In this document: piece after piece, positions 1 through 5,919 of the stretch
Position numbering within the stretch: the stretch's first letter is position 1
Layout: every line of letters starts with the position of its first letter
Assembly (NCBI GenBank): GCA_029263635.1
Contig: JAJUFY010000122.1
Span: forward strand, 1 to 6,725
Direction: 5' to 3'
Length of the DNA: 6,725 nucleotides
From: Ectothiorhodospiraceae bacterium
Lineage (GTDB): Bacteria; Pseudomonadota; Gammaproteobacteria; Nitrococcales; AK92
Notes under the pieces: model-generated
Told to the model about the DNA's origin: nothing
The model's input: the letters and a program-made list of their open reading frames with translations, nothing else
Databases searched by the model: none
Translations under genes and position numbers: made by a program

Positions 1-880
1 CGTCGCCGAACAGCTTGCCCTCCATGCGCAGGAAGCAGACCTTGTTGTCCTTCTGCCAGGGGATGTAGTCCGACGGACCGACGTGGATGTTCTCGTCCTC
101 CAGCCGCCTGGCGGCCACGGCCTGTACGGCCTCGGTCTTGGAGGTGCGCTTGGAGGCGAGCCGATCCTGGTTCTTCATGTTCAGGAAGTCGGTGTTGCCG
201 CCGGTGTTGAGCTGGTAGGTGCGCTCCAGACGCACGCCACGACGGGCGAACAGGTCGGTCAGCACCCGGTGGGTGATGGTCGCACCGAGCTGCGCCTTGA
301 TGTCATCGCCGATCAAGGGGATGTTGCGGTCGGCGAAGCGCTTGGCCCATGCCGGATCGCTGGCGATGAAGACCGGGATGCAGTTGACGAAGGCCACACC
401 CGCTTCCAGCGCGCAGTCGGCATAGAAGCGCGTCGCCTCTTCGGAGCCGACCGGCAGGTAGTTCAGCAGCACTTCGGCGCCGCTCTCGCGCAGGATGCGC
501 ACGACCTCGGCCTTGTCCGGCTCCGGCGCATCGCTCTTGACGAAGCTCAGATGCTCCGGGTAGTCGCTCATGTGGTCGGAGAAACCGTCCAGGACCGGCC
601 CCATGCTGACCTTGACGCCGCTGGGGGGAAGATCCTTCTGGAAGACGGTGGTGCAGTTCGGCGGTGCGAAGATCGCTTCGTGCACATCCCGGCCGACCTT
701 GCGTGCATCGATATCGAAGGCCGCGACGACCCTGATGTCGCTCGGCTTGTAGCCTCCGATCTCCCAATGCATCAGCCCGATGGCATCTTCCGGATTGCGA
801 TCCCGATAATAGTAAAGGCCTTGCAATAGCGAGCTCGCGCAGTTACCCAAACCAGCAATTGCGATCTTGATTTCCTTCAC
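1..880 (-). CDS. ino1: Inositol-3-phosphate (myo-inositol-1-phosphate) synthase, Ino1 type, C-terminus outside window
   Basis: The enzyme converts glucose 6-phosphate to 1L-myo-inositol 1-phosphate by an NAD-dependent oxidation, aldol cyclisation and reduction in the cytoplasm; this is family knowledge. Seen here are 293 codons of an open frame running off the left edge. An N-terminal Rossmann motif GLGNCASSL lies at residues 10-18. GDDIKAQLGATITHR is at 191-205, NTGGNTDFLNM at 225-235, SKRTSK at 243-248, and the family hallmark VGPSDYIPWQKDNK at 267-280 followed by FGD. These match the shorter prokaryotic Ino1 group, usually about 360-390 residues, so roughly 70 or more residues are missing. 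I chose the GTG start at 880 because GAGGTGA (892 to 886) sits 5 nt upstream; an in-frame GTG at 889 is a weaker alternative. The product may feed inositol lipids, inositol-based solutes or thiols; the window does not say which. Confidence 0.93.
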   Translation of the reverse strand, partial: MKEIKIAIAGLGNCASSLLQGLYYYRDRNPEDAIGLMHWEIGGYKPSDIRVVAAFDIDARKVGRDVHEAIFAPPNCTTVFQKDLPPSGVKVSMGPVLDGFSDHMSDYPEHLSFVKSDAPEPDKAEVVRILRESGAEVLLNYLPVGSEEATRFYADCALEAGVAFVNCIPVFIASDPAWAKRFADRNIPLIGDDIKAQLGATITHRVLTDLFARRGVRLERTYQLNTGGNTDFLNMKNQDRLASKRTSKTEAVQAVAARRLEDENIHVGPSDYIPWQKDNKVCFLRMEGKLFGD

Positions 881-1169
881 TATTCTCACCTCTCTATCTT
901 GATTGAAAGTGGGTATTTGTTTTTCTTGCTCCTTTACATCGTCCCTCCAAAAACGGGGATGCCAGCTTCCCGGCCGCCGGTCAGAGGCCCAGGCATGGCA
1001 GGGCCGCAGCGCGGGCGGCCATCAGGCATCCTATTGCTCGATCTTCAGGAAATGGCAGGCGTGCTCGCCTGCCGGAAGACGTCGTGATGGACGTCGAAAG
1101 AGGGTTTGTTGAGAAACCCTGAAGGTGGTCTTGCAAAGACTAGCAGCAGACCGCGTCGAGTGCTAATAG
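881..1169 (-). other. Long structured 5' leader of ino1
   Basis: The roughly 290-nt stretch between the predicted start of transcription and the ino1 start codon has no convincing gene but folds readily. In transcript order there are perfect hairpins at 1140-1128 (5 bp), 1120-1101 (7 bp, 6-nt loop), 1095-1078 (6 bp, 6-nt loop) and 1073-1054 (8 bp, 4-nt loop). Then comes a long-range helix pairing 1031-1025 with 963-957 (7 bp), which encloses a hairpin at 1020-1002 (6 bp). A run of five T (953 to 949) follows this helix, so an attenuator is possible but weak. No Rfam family was recognised. Confidence 0.45.
1140..1166 (-). promoter_or_regulatory. CIRCE-like inverted repeat (possible HrcA operator)
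   Basis: Read on the minus strand, the left arm TTAGCACTC (1166 to 1158) matches the CIRCE consensus left arm at 9 of 9 positions. It is followed by exactly the 9-nt spacer expected of CIRCE and a right arm TGCTGCTAG (1148 to 1140) that matches GAGTGCTAA at 5 of 9, with a contiguous TGCTA core. It begins a few bases after the predicted start of transcription, the usual place for CIRCE, which HrcA binds to repress heat-shock genes. The degenerate right arm means binding is unproven. Confidence 0.45.
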
Positions 1170-1175
1170 GATCAA

Positions 1176-1204
1176 ACACTACAAATCTTATTCTTTCATG
1201 TCAA
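1176..1204 (-). promoter_or_regulatory. Sigma70-type promoter, probably for ino1
   Basis: On the minus strand a perfect -35 hexamer TTGACA (1204 to 1199) is followed by a 17-nt spacer and a -10-like TAGTGT (1181 to 1176, 3 of 6 consensus positions, including the first T and A and the last T). Transcription would start near 1169 and reach the ino1 GTG at 880 after about 290 nt. No other convincing gene lies between, so ino1 is the likely target. The weak -10 leaves some doubt; a primary promoter closer to ino1 was not found. Confidence 0.6.
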
Positions 1205-1730
1205 GCACATAGGAGATGGGTGCGCCTCGCCCTGCCGGTCGGGACTGGCGCGTAACCCGGTCTGACACGATGCTTTGGCAGGAGGGTGGAGGGTTGTCGG
1301 AGCCGTGCAGCCGGGCCCTGGTCGCGAGGGCCCGGCTCTGCCGATTACCGAGCTTTTTCGCTCGCTCGATAGAGTGTTCGTCGATCTTTTTTTGAAGGTG
1401 GATCGGTTTTATTTTGCTGTTTTTTGACTTCCTGGTGAGGTGCCGATAGTTCTTGGGAGAGGTCTTGGCCGTCTGGATACTGCCTGATCTTGTTGCCGGG
1501 GCTTGCCCGCCTCGCCGGAATCCGGCCTGACTGCCGGCGATCCAGTCATGGCCAAGGCAAGGCCGGTGGCGGATCATGTCGGCAGCGAATCGGTTCGCAT
1601 GCAACGCCATTTCGGCGATTTTCCGGAAATTCGGACGGAGATTGGCGGCAGACGGGTTGGCAGGAATGACGCGGTCTTAGCAGCTTAAGGCCGGCCCGAT
1701 CGCGCCGCAATTCTCGAACCCTGCGGAGCT
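1205..1730. other. Intergenic region without a convincing gene
   Basis: These 526 bases lie between the ino1 promoter and the 3' end of the beta-CASP gene. Open frames on both strands exist but lack recognisable motifs and good ribosome sites, and the longest would run into the ino1 promoter. The stretch 1365-1460 is clearly more AT-rich than the surroundings and contains T runs (1386-1392). A strong hairpin is annotated separately at 1309-1337. No canonical intrinsic terminator for the beta-CASP gene was found. Confidence 0.5.
1309..1337. repeat. Perfect 11-bp GC-rich inverted repeat
   Basis: The arm AGCCGGGCCCT (1309-1319) is exactly complementary to AGGGCCCGGCT (1327-1337), leaving a 7-nt loop. 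No T run follows directly on either strand, so it is not a classical intrinsic terminator. It may stop or stabilise the 3' end of the minus-strand beta-CASP transcript about 400 nt downstream of its stop, or be part of an unannotated RNA. Confidence 0.7.
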
Positions 1731-3158
1731 TTATTTCTGTTCCGCGAGCTTCCATTTCTGCCATGGTTGCGCCAGATCCAGTGACGCGCCGTGGCGAGGC
1801 TGGAAGACCGGTGCCCCCAGTTCTCCCTGCAGCCGCGCGGCGAGGGCGGCCATGGCGTCCTGCTCTCCGTGCACCAGGCTGACCGGTGGGCGGCCAGCGA
1901 AACCGGCGTACCAGTCGTACAGTTCCTGCTGGCCGGCGTGGGCCGAGAGGCCGCCGATGGTGTGGATCCTGGCCCTGACCTCGATGGTTTCCCCCCAGAG
2001 CCGGATCCGCCGGACGCCGTCCACCAGCCGGCGCCCCAGGGTGCCGGCGGCCTGGAAGCCCACCAGCAGCACCTGGGTGTGTTCCCGCCAGATGTTGTGC
2101 TTGAAGTGGTGGCGGATGCGGCCGCCCTCGCACATGCCGCTGCCGGCGATGACGATCGCTCCCGCGCGGATGCGGTTGATGGCCATCGAGTCCTCCGGCC
2201 GCGGCGTCAGCTGCAGGTTGGGCAGGTTCAGCGGGTCCTCGCCGCGGGCCAGCATGGCCGCGGCTTCCTGATCGAACAGGTCGCGGTGGCGGCGGTAAAG
2301 ATCGGTGGCCTGGATGGCCATGGGGCTGTCCAGGAACACTTGCCAGCGGTCCAGTCCCCATTCGTCGTAGTGGCGGTGGAAGCTGTAGAGCAGCTCCTGG
2401 GTGCGGCCGACGGCGAAAGCGGGGATGAGGATGTTGCCGCGGCTCGCCCGGCTTGCGGTGAAGATCTCCGCCAGTTCTGCCCAGGTTGATTCCCAGGAAC
2501 GGTGCTCCCTGTCGCCGTAGGTACTCTCCATCACGACCAGATCGGCGGTGTCGATGACGGCCGGATCGCGCAGCATGGGCGTGCCCCGGTGGCCGAGGTC
2601 GCCGCTGAACACCAGCTTGCGGGTGAGGCCGCCTTCGCTCAGCCAGACCTCGACGATGGCGGAGCCGAGGATGTGCCCGGCATCCCGCAATCGGATCTCG
2701 ACGCCCGGCAGGATCTGCCGGCGTTCGTCATAGTCCAGGCCGCGAAAGTGCCGCAGAGCCTGCTCGGCATCGGCTGCCGTGAACAGCGGCTCCTCCGGCG
2801 GCAGCCCCTTGCGGGCGCGCTTGCGGTTGTCGATCTCGGCATCGTGCCGGGCAAGGTAGGCGGCGTCGTGCAGCAGCACCTCGCACAAGTCCCTGCTCGC
2901 CCGATGGGTGTAGATCTTGCCGCGGAAGCCGGCCTTCACCAGCAGCGGCAGCCGCCCGCTGTGATCGAGGTGGGCATGGGTGAGCACCACCGCATCCACC
3001 GTCGCCGGATCGAAGGGGAAGGGCTCGCGGTTGCGCAGTTCGTCGCGCCGGCGTCCCTGGATCAGGCCGCAGTCGACCAGGAGCTGCTGGTGCCCGCAGC
3101 GCAGCAGGAAACAGGCGCCGGTGACCTCCTGGGCCGCACCCCAGAATTCGATGCGCAT
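1731..3158 (-). CDS. MBL-fold beta-CASP RNA-processing nuclease (CPSF73/RMMBL-like)
   Basis: A 475-residue cytoplasmic protein of the metallo-beta-lactamase/beta-CASP superfamily, whose members are zinc-dependent endo- or 5'-3' exoribonucleases. All signature motifs are present, numbered from the ATG at 3158: HAHLDH at 61-66 (motif 2), the DAGHILGSA histidine at 162 (motif 3), SGDLG aspartate at 187 (motif 4), the beta-CASP glutamate in MESTYG at 211 (motif A), SAHAG histidine at 407 (motif B) and VHGE histidine at 430 (motif C). Length and motif order fit the bacterial group with a C-terminal RMMBL segment. The start at 3158 is preferred because AAGGAG (3170 to 3165) lies 6 nt upstream; a GTG five codons earlier is possible but lacks such a site. 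It stands alone, divergent from the rhodanese gene. The exact RNA substrate cannot be inferred. Confidence 0.93.
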   Translation of the reverse strand: MRIEFWGAAQEVTGACFLLRCGHQQLLVDCGLIQGRRRDELRNREPFPFDPATVDAVVLTHAHLDHSGRLPLLVKAGFRGKIYTHRASRDLCEVLLHDAAYLARHDAEIDNRKRARKGLPPEEPLFTAADAEQALRHFRGLDYDERRQILPGVEIRLRDAGHILGSAIVEVWLSEGGLTRKLVFSGDLGHRGTPMLRDPAVIDTADLVVMESTYGDREHRSWESTWAELAEIFTASRASRGNILIPAFAVGRTQELLYSFHRHYDEWGLDRWQVFLDSPMAIQATDLYRRHRDLFDQEAAAMLARGEDPLNLPNLQLTPRPEDSMAINRIRAGAIVIAGSGMCEGGRIRHHFKHNIWREHTQVLLVGFQAAGTLGRRLVDGVRRIRLWGETIEVRARIHTIGGLSAHAGQQELYDWYAGFAGRPPVSLVHGEQDAMAALAARLQGELGAPVFQPRHGASLDLAQPWQKWKLAEQK

Positions 3159-3621
3159 CAATGGCTCCTTCACCGATCGTCGTTGGCGGCGTTGAAGGCG
3201 GAAGCATGCCTGCGTGCCCGACGCCGCGGGCCCGGCCGCCGCAGCGGTTCGTCGCCGAGCGCGCTATGGCTAGGACCGGCATCCGCCCCTGTTCGGGGGC
3301 AGCCGCGGCCAGCCGCCGCTCCCAGGCCTCGGTCATAACGTAAGTACGCTGGCGCGCGCTTTACACCAAATCGGCCCGATTGGGCCAGGGCGAATTTGCG
3401 CGCGTTATGAAAACAGCGTCTTGAATCGGGCCTGAATCCGGCGCCTGCCGTATTTTCCCCGCTGGCGGCGCGCCTGCGCCCGGAAGGCGACTTCCGCAAG
3501 TAAAACAGCACGATCGCGCTCTTCGATGGTTGGTTCTTAGCTTATTGGAATTCGTTCATTCCGTTGGCTTGTGTGAACTGGTTAACGTTGTGGCTCGACC
3601 ACATAATTTTCGGAGCCCCCG
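3159..3621. other. Divergent intergenic region
   Basis: This 463-base region separates the minus-strand nuclease from the plus-strand rhodanese and must carry promoters for both. I could not identify a convincing -35/-10 pair: a CATAAT at 3602-3607 looks like a -10 but is too close to the ribosome site to serve the rhodanese. The half next to the nuclease (3180-3335) is very GC-rich with frames open on both strands but no recognisable protein. Small dyads include GGCCC/GGGCC at 3373-3386, GGAAT/ATTCC at 3547-3562 and TGTGG/CCACA at 3589-3603. Confidence 0.5.
3334..3410. repeat. Imperfect palindrome bounded by TCATAACG/CGTTATGA
   Basis: TCATAACG at 3334-3341 is mirrored by CGTTATGA at 3403-3410. 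Inside, a CGCGC tract on each side and a central ATCGG/CCGAT dyad extend the symmetry, with an extra 12 nt on the left that itself contains the short palindrome CGTAAGTACG. It could be a large regulatory dyad or a remnant of a small foldback element. It lies about 210 nt from the rhodanese ribosome site and about 180 nt from the nuclease start. Confidence 0.45.
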
Positions 3622-4539
3622 ATGAAGATCTTTCGTGCGCTGCTTGCGACGGCCGCGCTGCTTGCCAGCCAGAGCGTGTTTGCCGCCGCTTCCGATTTCC
3701 TGGTTTCCACCGATTGGCTGGAGAAGAACCTCAACGATCCCAAGGTCCGGGTGATCGAGGTCAGCGTGAATCCGGGCGTGTACGAGCGCGGGCATATTCC
3801 CGGCGCCGTCAACTTCGCCTGGCACACCGACCTGGTCGATCCGGTCCGCCGCGACATCGTCGGCAAGGACCGGTTCCAGCAGCTGCTGCGCGATGCCGGC
3901 GTGTCGAAGGACAGCACCGTGATCCTCTACGGCGACACCAATAACTGGTTCGCCGCCTGGGGCGCCTGGGTGTTCGACATCTACGGCGTGGAGAACGTCA
4001 AGCTGCTGGACGGCGGCCGCAACAAGTGGGAGGCGGAGAAGCGTCCTCTGTCCGCCCTCGTCAAGGTGCCGGCGCCGGGCAACATCGAGATCACCAAGGT
4101 CAACGGCCACCTGCGCGCGTACCTCAAGGACGTGGTCGCCGCCGCCGAGAAGAAGGCCGACGTGGCGCTGGTCGACATCCGCTCGCCGGACGAGTACCAG
4201 GGCAAGGTCTTCGCCCCGGCAGGCGTGCAGGAGCTGTCCATCCGCGCCGGTCACGTGCCGGGCGCCGTGAACGTGCCCTGGGGCGAGGCGGTCGCCGCCG
4301 ACGGCACCTTCAAGCCGGTCGAGGAGCTGCGCAAGATCTACGCCGCCAAGGGCATCGACGGCAGCAAGCCGATCATCACCTACTGCCGCATCGGCGAGCG
4401 TTCCAGCCACACCTGGTTCGCGCTGTCCAAGCTGCTCGGCTACCAGGTCGCCAATTCCGATGGCTCCTGGACCGAGTACGGCAACGCCGTCGGCGTGCCG
4501 GTGACCAACCTGGCCGGCACGGTCTGGGGCGGCAAGTAA
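3622..4539 (+). CDS. Exported two-domain rhodanese (thiosulfate sulfurtransferase)
   Basis: A 305-residue sulfurtransferase that moves sulfane sulfur from thiosulfate or a related donor to a thiophilic acceptor through a cysteine persulfide. An N-terminal signal peptide is visible: MKIFR, a hydrophobic stretch to about residue 18, and an AxA-type site ending FAA near 20-22, so the mature protein is probably periplasmic. The N-terminal rhodanese domain (about 25-140) has lost its cysteine (GDTNNW at 104-109), as is usual. The C-terminal domain (about 160-300) carries the active loop CRIGERSSH with Cys255, and the signature DGSWTEYGN at 280-288. CRxGxR loops are typical of thiosulfate sulfurtransferases rather than mercaptopyruvate enzymes, which have CGSGVT. 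GGAG at 3612-3615 sits 6 nt before the ATG. It precedes a sulfur-compound transporter gene by 91 nt on the same strand, which suggests a shared sulfur pathway. Confidence 0.93.
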   Translation: MKIFRALLATAALLASQSVFAAASDFLVSTDWLEKNLNDPKVRVIEVSVNPGVYERGHIPGAVNFAWHTDLVDPVRRDIVGKDRFQQLLRDAGVSKDSTVILYGDTNNWFAAWGAWVFDIYGVENVKLLDGGRNKWEAEKRPLSALVKVPAPGNIEITKVNGHLRAYLKDVVAAAEKKADVALVDIRSPDEYQGKVFAPAGVQELSIRAGHVPGAVNVPWGEAVAADGTFKPVEELRKIYAAKGIDGSKPIITYCRIGERSSHTWFALSKLLGYQVANSDGSWTEYGNAVGVPVTNLAGTVWGGK

Positions 4540-4555
4540 GCCGTCGAGTTGAGGG

Positions 4556-4582
4556 TTCCCCGCGCCGGCGCGGCGCGGGGGA
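4556..4582 (+). terminator. GC-rich hairpin in the rhodanese-transporter gap (first of two)
   Basis: CCCCGCGCC (4558-4566) pairs perfectly with GGCGCGGGG (4572-4580) around a 5-nt loop, and the stem extends by one G-U and one A-U pair to 4556-4582. No T run follows, so by itself it is not a classical terminator. It may protect the 3' end of the rhodanese mRNA. Confidence 0.55.
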
Positions 4583-4589
4583 TCAAGCT

Positions 4590-4620
4590 GCGGCGCCGGA
4601 CAGGCGCCGCTTTGCTTATT
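4590..4620 (+). terminator. Likely intrinsic terminator or attenuator between rhodanese and transporter
   Basis: GCGGCGCC (4590-4597) pairs perfectly with GGCGCCGC (4603-4610) around the loop GGACA, and TTTGCTTATT follows at 4611-4620. This is a good Rho-independent terminator shape. It ends directly before the ribosome site of the transporter (GGGGA at 4621-4625), leaving no room for a separate promoter after it. Partial read-through, setting the ratio of the two proteins, is the simplest reading. Confidence 0.65.
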
Positions 4621-4630
4621 GGGGACCTCG

Positions 4631-5824
4631 ATGTCGTCTACGCCTTCTGCGACCGCATCTTTCACCGCGGGCACGCTGCCGCCCGCGCGTCATCTGGCAG
4701 TGGGCGCGGCCGCGCTCGCCGTGGCGCTCTACCTCGCCTACTACCTGGCCGACGTGCCCGGCAACGGCCGCGAGCTGAGCCTGTCGGTGCTGCTGGGCAT
4801 CGCTTTCGGCGTGGTGCTGCAGCGCTCGCGCTTCTGCTTCTACTGCGTGACCCGCGATTTCTTCGCCGAGCGCGATGCCCGCGGCCTGCTGGGCATCATC
4901 ACCGCGCTGGCGGTCGGCACCCTCGGCTACCACGTGCTGTTCGGCGCTTTCCTGCCGGATCCGACCACCGGCCGGCTGCCGCCCGGCGCCCATATCGGGC
5001 CGGTCAGCTGGGTGCTGGCGGCGGGGGCGCTGAGCTTCGGTTTCGGCATGGCGCTGTCGGGTTCCTGCATCAGCGCCCATCTGTACCGCCTGGGCGAGGG
5101 CTCGCCGACATCGCCGATCGCGCTGGTCGGCGCTTTGGGCGGCTTCGTGCTCGGCTTCCTGAGCTGGAATACCCTGTACCTGCGTGCGCTGCAGGAAGCG
5201 CCGGTGGCGTGGCTGCCGAAGAGCCTGGGCTATGACGGCTCGGTGCTGCTGCAGCTGCTCCTGCTGGGGCTGGCGGCGGCGCTGCTGGCCTGGGCGCATC
5301 GGGCGGCGCCGGCGGCCGAAACGCTGCCCTGGTGGCGGCGGCGCTGGCCGGCATACGTCGGCGGCATCCTGGTCGGTTTCATCGGCGTCCTGGCCTTCCT
5401 GCGCGTCGGCCCGCTGGGCGTGACTGCCGAGCTGGGCAGCCTGGCACGCACCGCAGCCAGCGGCGCGTCCTGGTTCCCGCTGCGGCTGGAAGGGCTGGAC
5501 AGCTTTGCCGGCTGCGCCACGGCGGTGAAGGAAACCCTGTGGTCGGAGAACGGCGCCTTCGTGACCGGCCTGGTGCTGGGATCGCTGGCCGTGGCCGTGC
5601 CCAGCGGCGATTTCAAGCCGCGGCTGCCGCGTCTGGGCGAGTCGGTGCGGGCGCTCATCGGCGGTGTGCTGCTCGGCTGGGGCTCGATGGTGGCGCTGGG
5701 CTGCACCATCGGCACCCTGCTGTCGGGGATCATGGCCGCCGCCGTCTCCGGCTGGGTGTTCGCGGTGTTTGCGCTGATCGGCACCTGGATCGGCTGGCAG
5801 CTCCGTAAGCGCCGGGGCTGGTAG
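4631..5824 (+). CDS. YeeE/YedE family (TsuA-like) sulfur-compound transporter
   Basis: A 397-residue inner-membrane protein of the YeeE/YedE (sulf_transp) family, whose studied members (TsuA/YeeE) take up thiosulfate. About nine or ten hydrophobic segments can be seen, at roughly 22-40, 50-64, 86-107, 124-142, 162-183, 203-222, 241-257, 308-324, 338-357 and 362-390. Family signatures are present: QRSRFCFYCVTRDFF at 64-78, SGSCISAHLYRLGEG at 143-157, GCATAVKETLW at 294-304, and GCTIGTLLSGI at 357-367. Five cysteines (69, 72, 146, 295, 358) all lie in these conserved loops, which fits relay of the substrate by thiol hydrogen bonds as proposed for TsuA. The ATG at 4631 is chosen for GGGGA at 4621-4625, 5 nt upstream; a TTG four codons earlier lacks spacing. 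Substrate identity (thiosulfate versus another sulfur or selenium species) is inferred from family and the rhodanese neighbour. Confidence 0.9.
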   Translation: MSSTPSATASFTAGTLPPARHLAVGAAALAVALYLAYYLADVPGNGRELSLSVLLGIAFGVVLQRSRFCFYCVTRDFFAERDARGLLGIITALAVGTLGYHVLFGAFLPDPTTGRLPPGAHIGPVSWVLAAGALSFGFGMALSGSCISAHLYRLGEGSPTSPIALVGALGGFVLGFLSWNTLYLRALQEAPVAWLPKSLGYDGSVLLQLLLLGLAAALLAWAHRAAPAAETLPWWRRRWPAYVGGILVGFIGVLAFLRVGPLGVTAELGSLARTAASGASWFPLRLEGLDSFAGCATAVKETLWSENGAFVTGLVLGSLAVAVPSGDFKPRLPRLGESVRALIGGVLLGWGSMVALGCTIGTLLSGIMAAAVSGWVFAVFALIGTWIGWQLRKRRGW

Positions 5825-5842
5825 CAGAAGGCGAAACTGACC

Positions 5843-5882
5843 GGGCGCTGCGGATGGCGGTCGCCGCCAAGCCGCAGCGCCC
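5843..5882. terminator. Strong hairpin between convergent genes
   Basis: GGGCGCTGCGG (5843-5853) pairs perfectly with CCGCAGCGCCC (5872-5882). Inside, GGCGG (5856-5860) pairs with CCGCC (5864-5868), giving a nearly continuous two-part stem. It sits 18 nt after the transporter stop and 37 nt beyond the stop of the facing gene. No T run follows on either strand, so it probably acts as a bidirectional 3'-end stabiliser or a weak terminator. Confidence 0.6.
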
Positions 5883-5919
5883 CGTTGCCACATCTCAGCG
5901 CTTACGCCTCCCGACAGCA

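Noticed and set aside
83..829. Long plus-strand frame opposite ino1
   Set aside because: It is the antisense shadow of the clearly recognisable inositol phosphate synthase; high GC keeps opposite frames open.
934..1029. 31-codon minus-strand frame in the ino1 leader (MPDGRPRCGPAMPG...)
   Set aside because: Only a weak ribosome site and a glycine/proline-rich product coinciding with RNA helices; more likely structured leader than peptide.
1188..1610. 140-codon minus-strand open frame in the gap before ino1
   Set aside because: No recognisable motif or ribosome site, lysine-rich AT tract and proline-rich GC tract look like unselected sequence, and its end overlaps the ino1 promoter.
2728..3336. 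Minus-strand frame beginning MTEAWERRLAAAAPEQ
   Set aside because: The first residues look protein-like, but there is no ribosome site and most of it is the shadow of the beta-CASP gene in another frame.
3170..3511. Minus-strand frame ending in TGA that overlaps the nuclease ribosome site
   Set aside because: The stop position is suggestive of an upstream operon gene, but the frame is arginine-rich, matches no family known to me, and runs through the palindrome at 3334-3410.
3602..3607. CATAAT as a -10 element for the rhodanese
   Set aside because: It would start transcription at about 3614, inside the ribosome site, and no -35 is found at the right distance.
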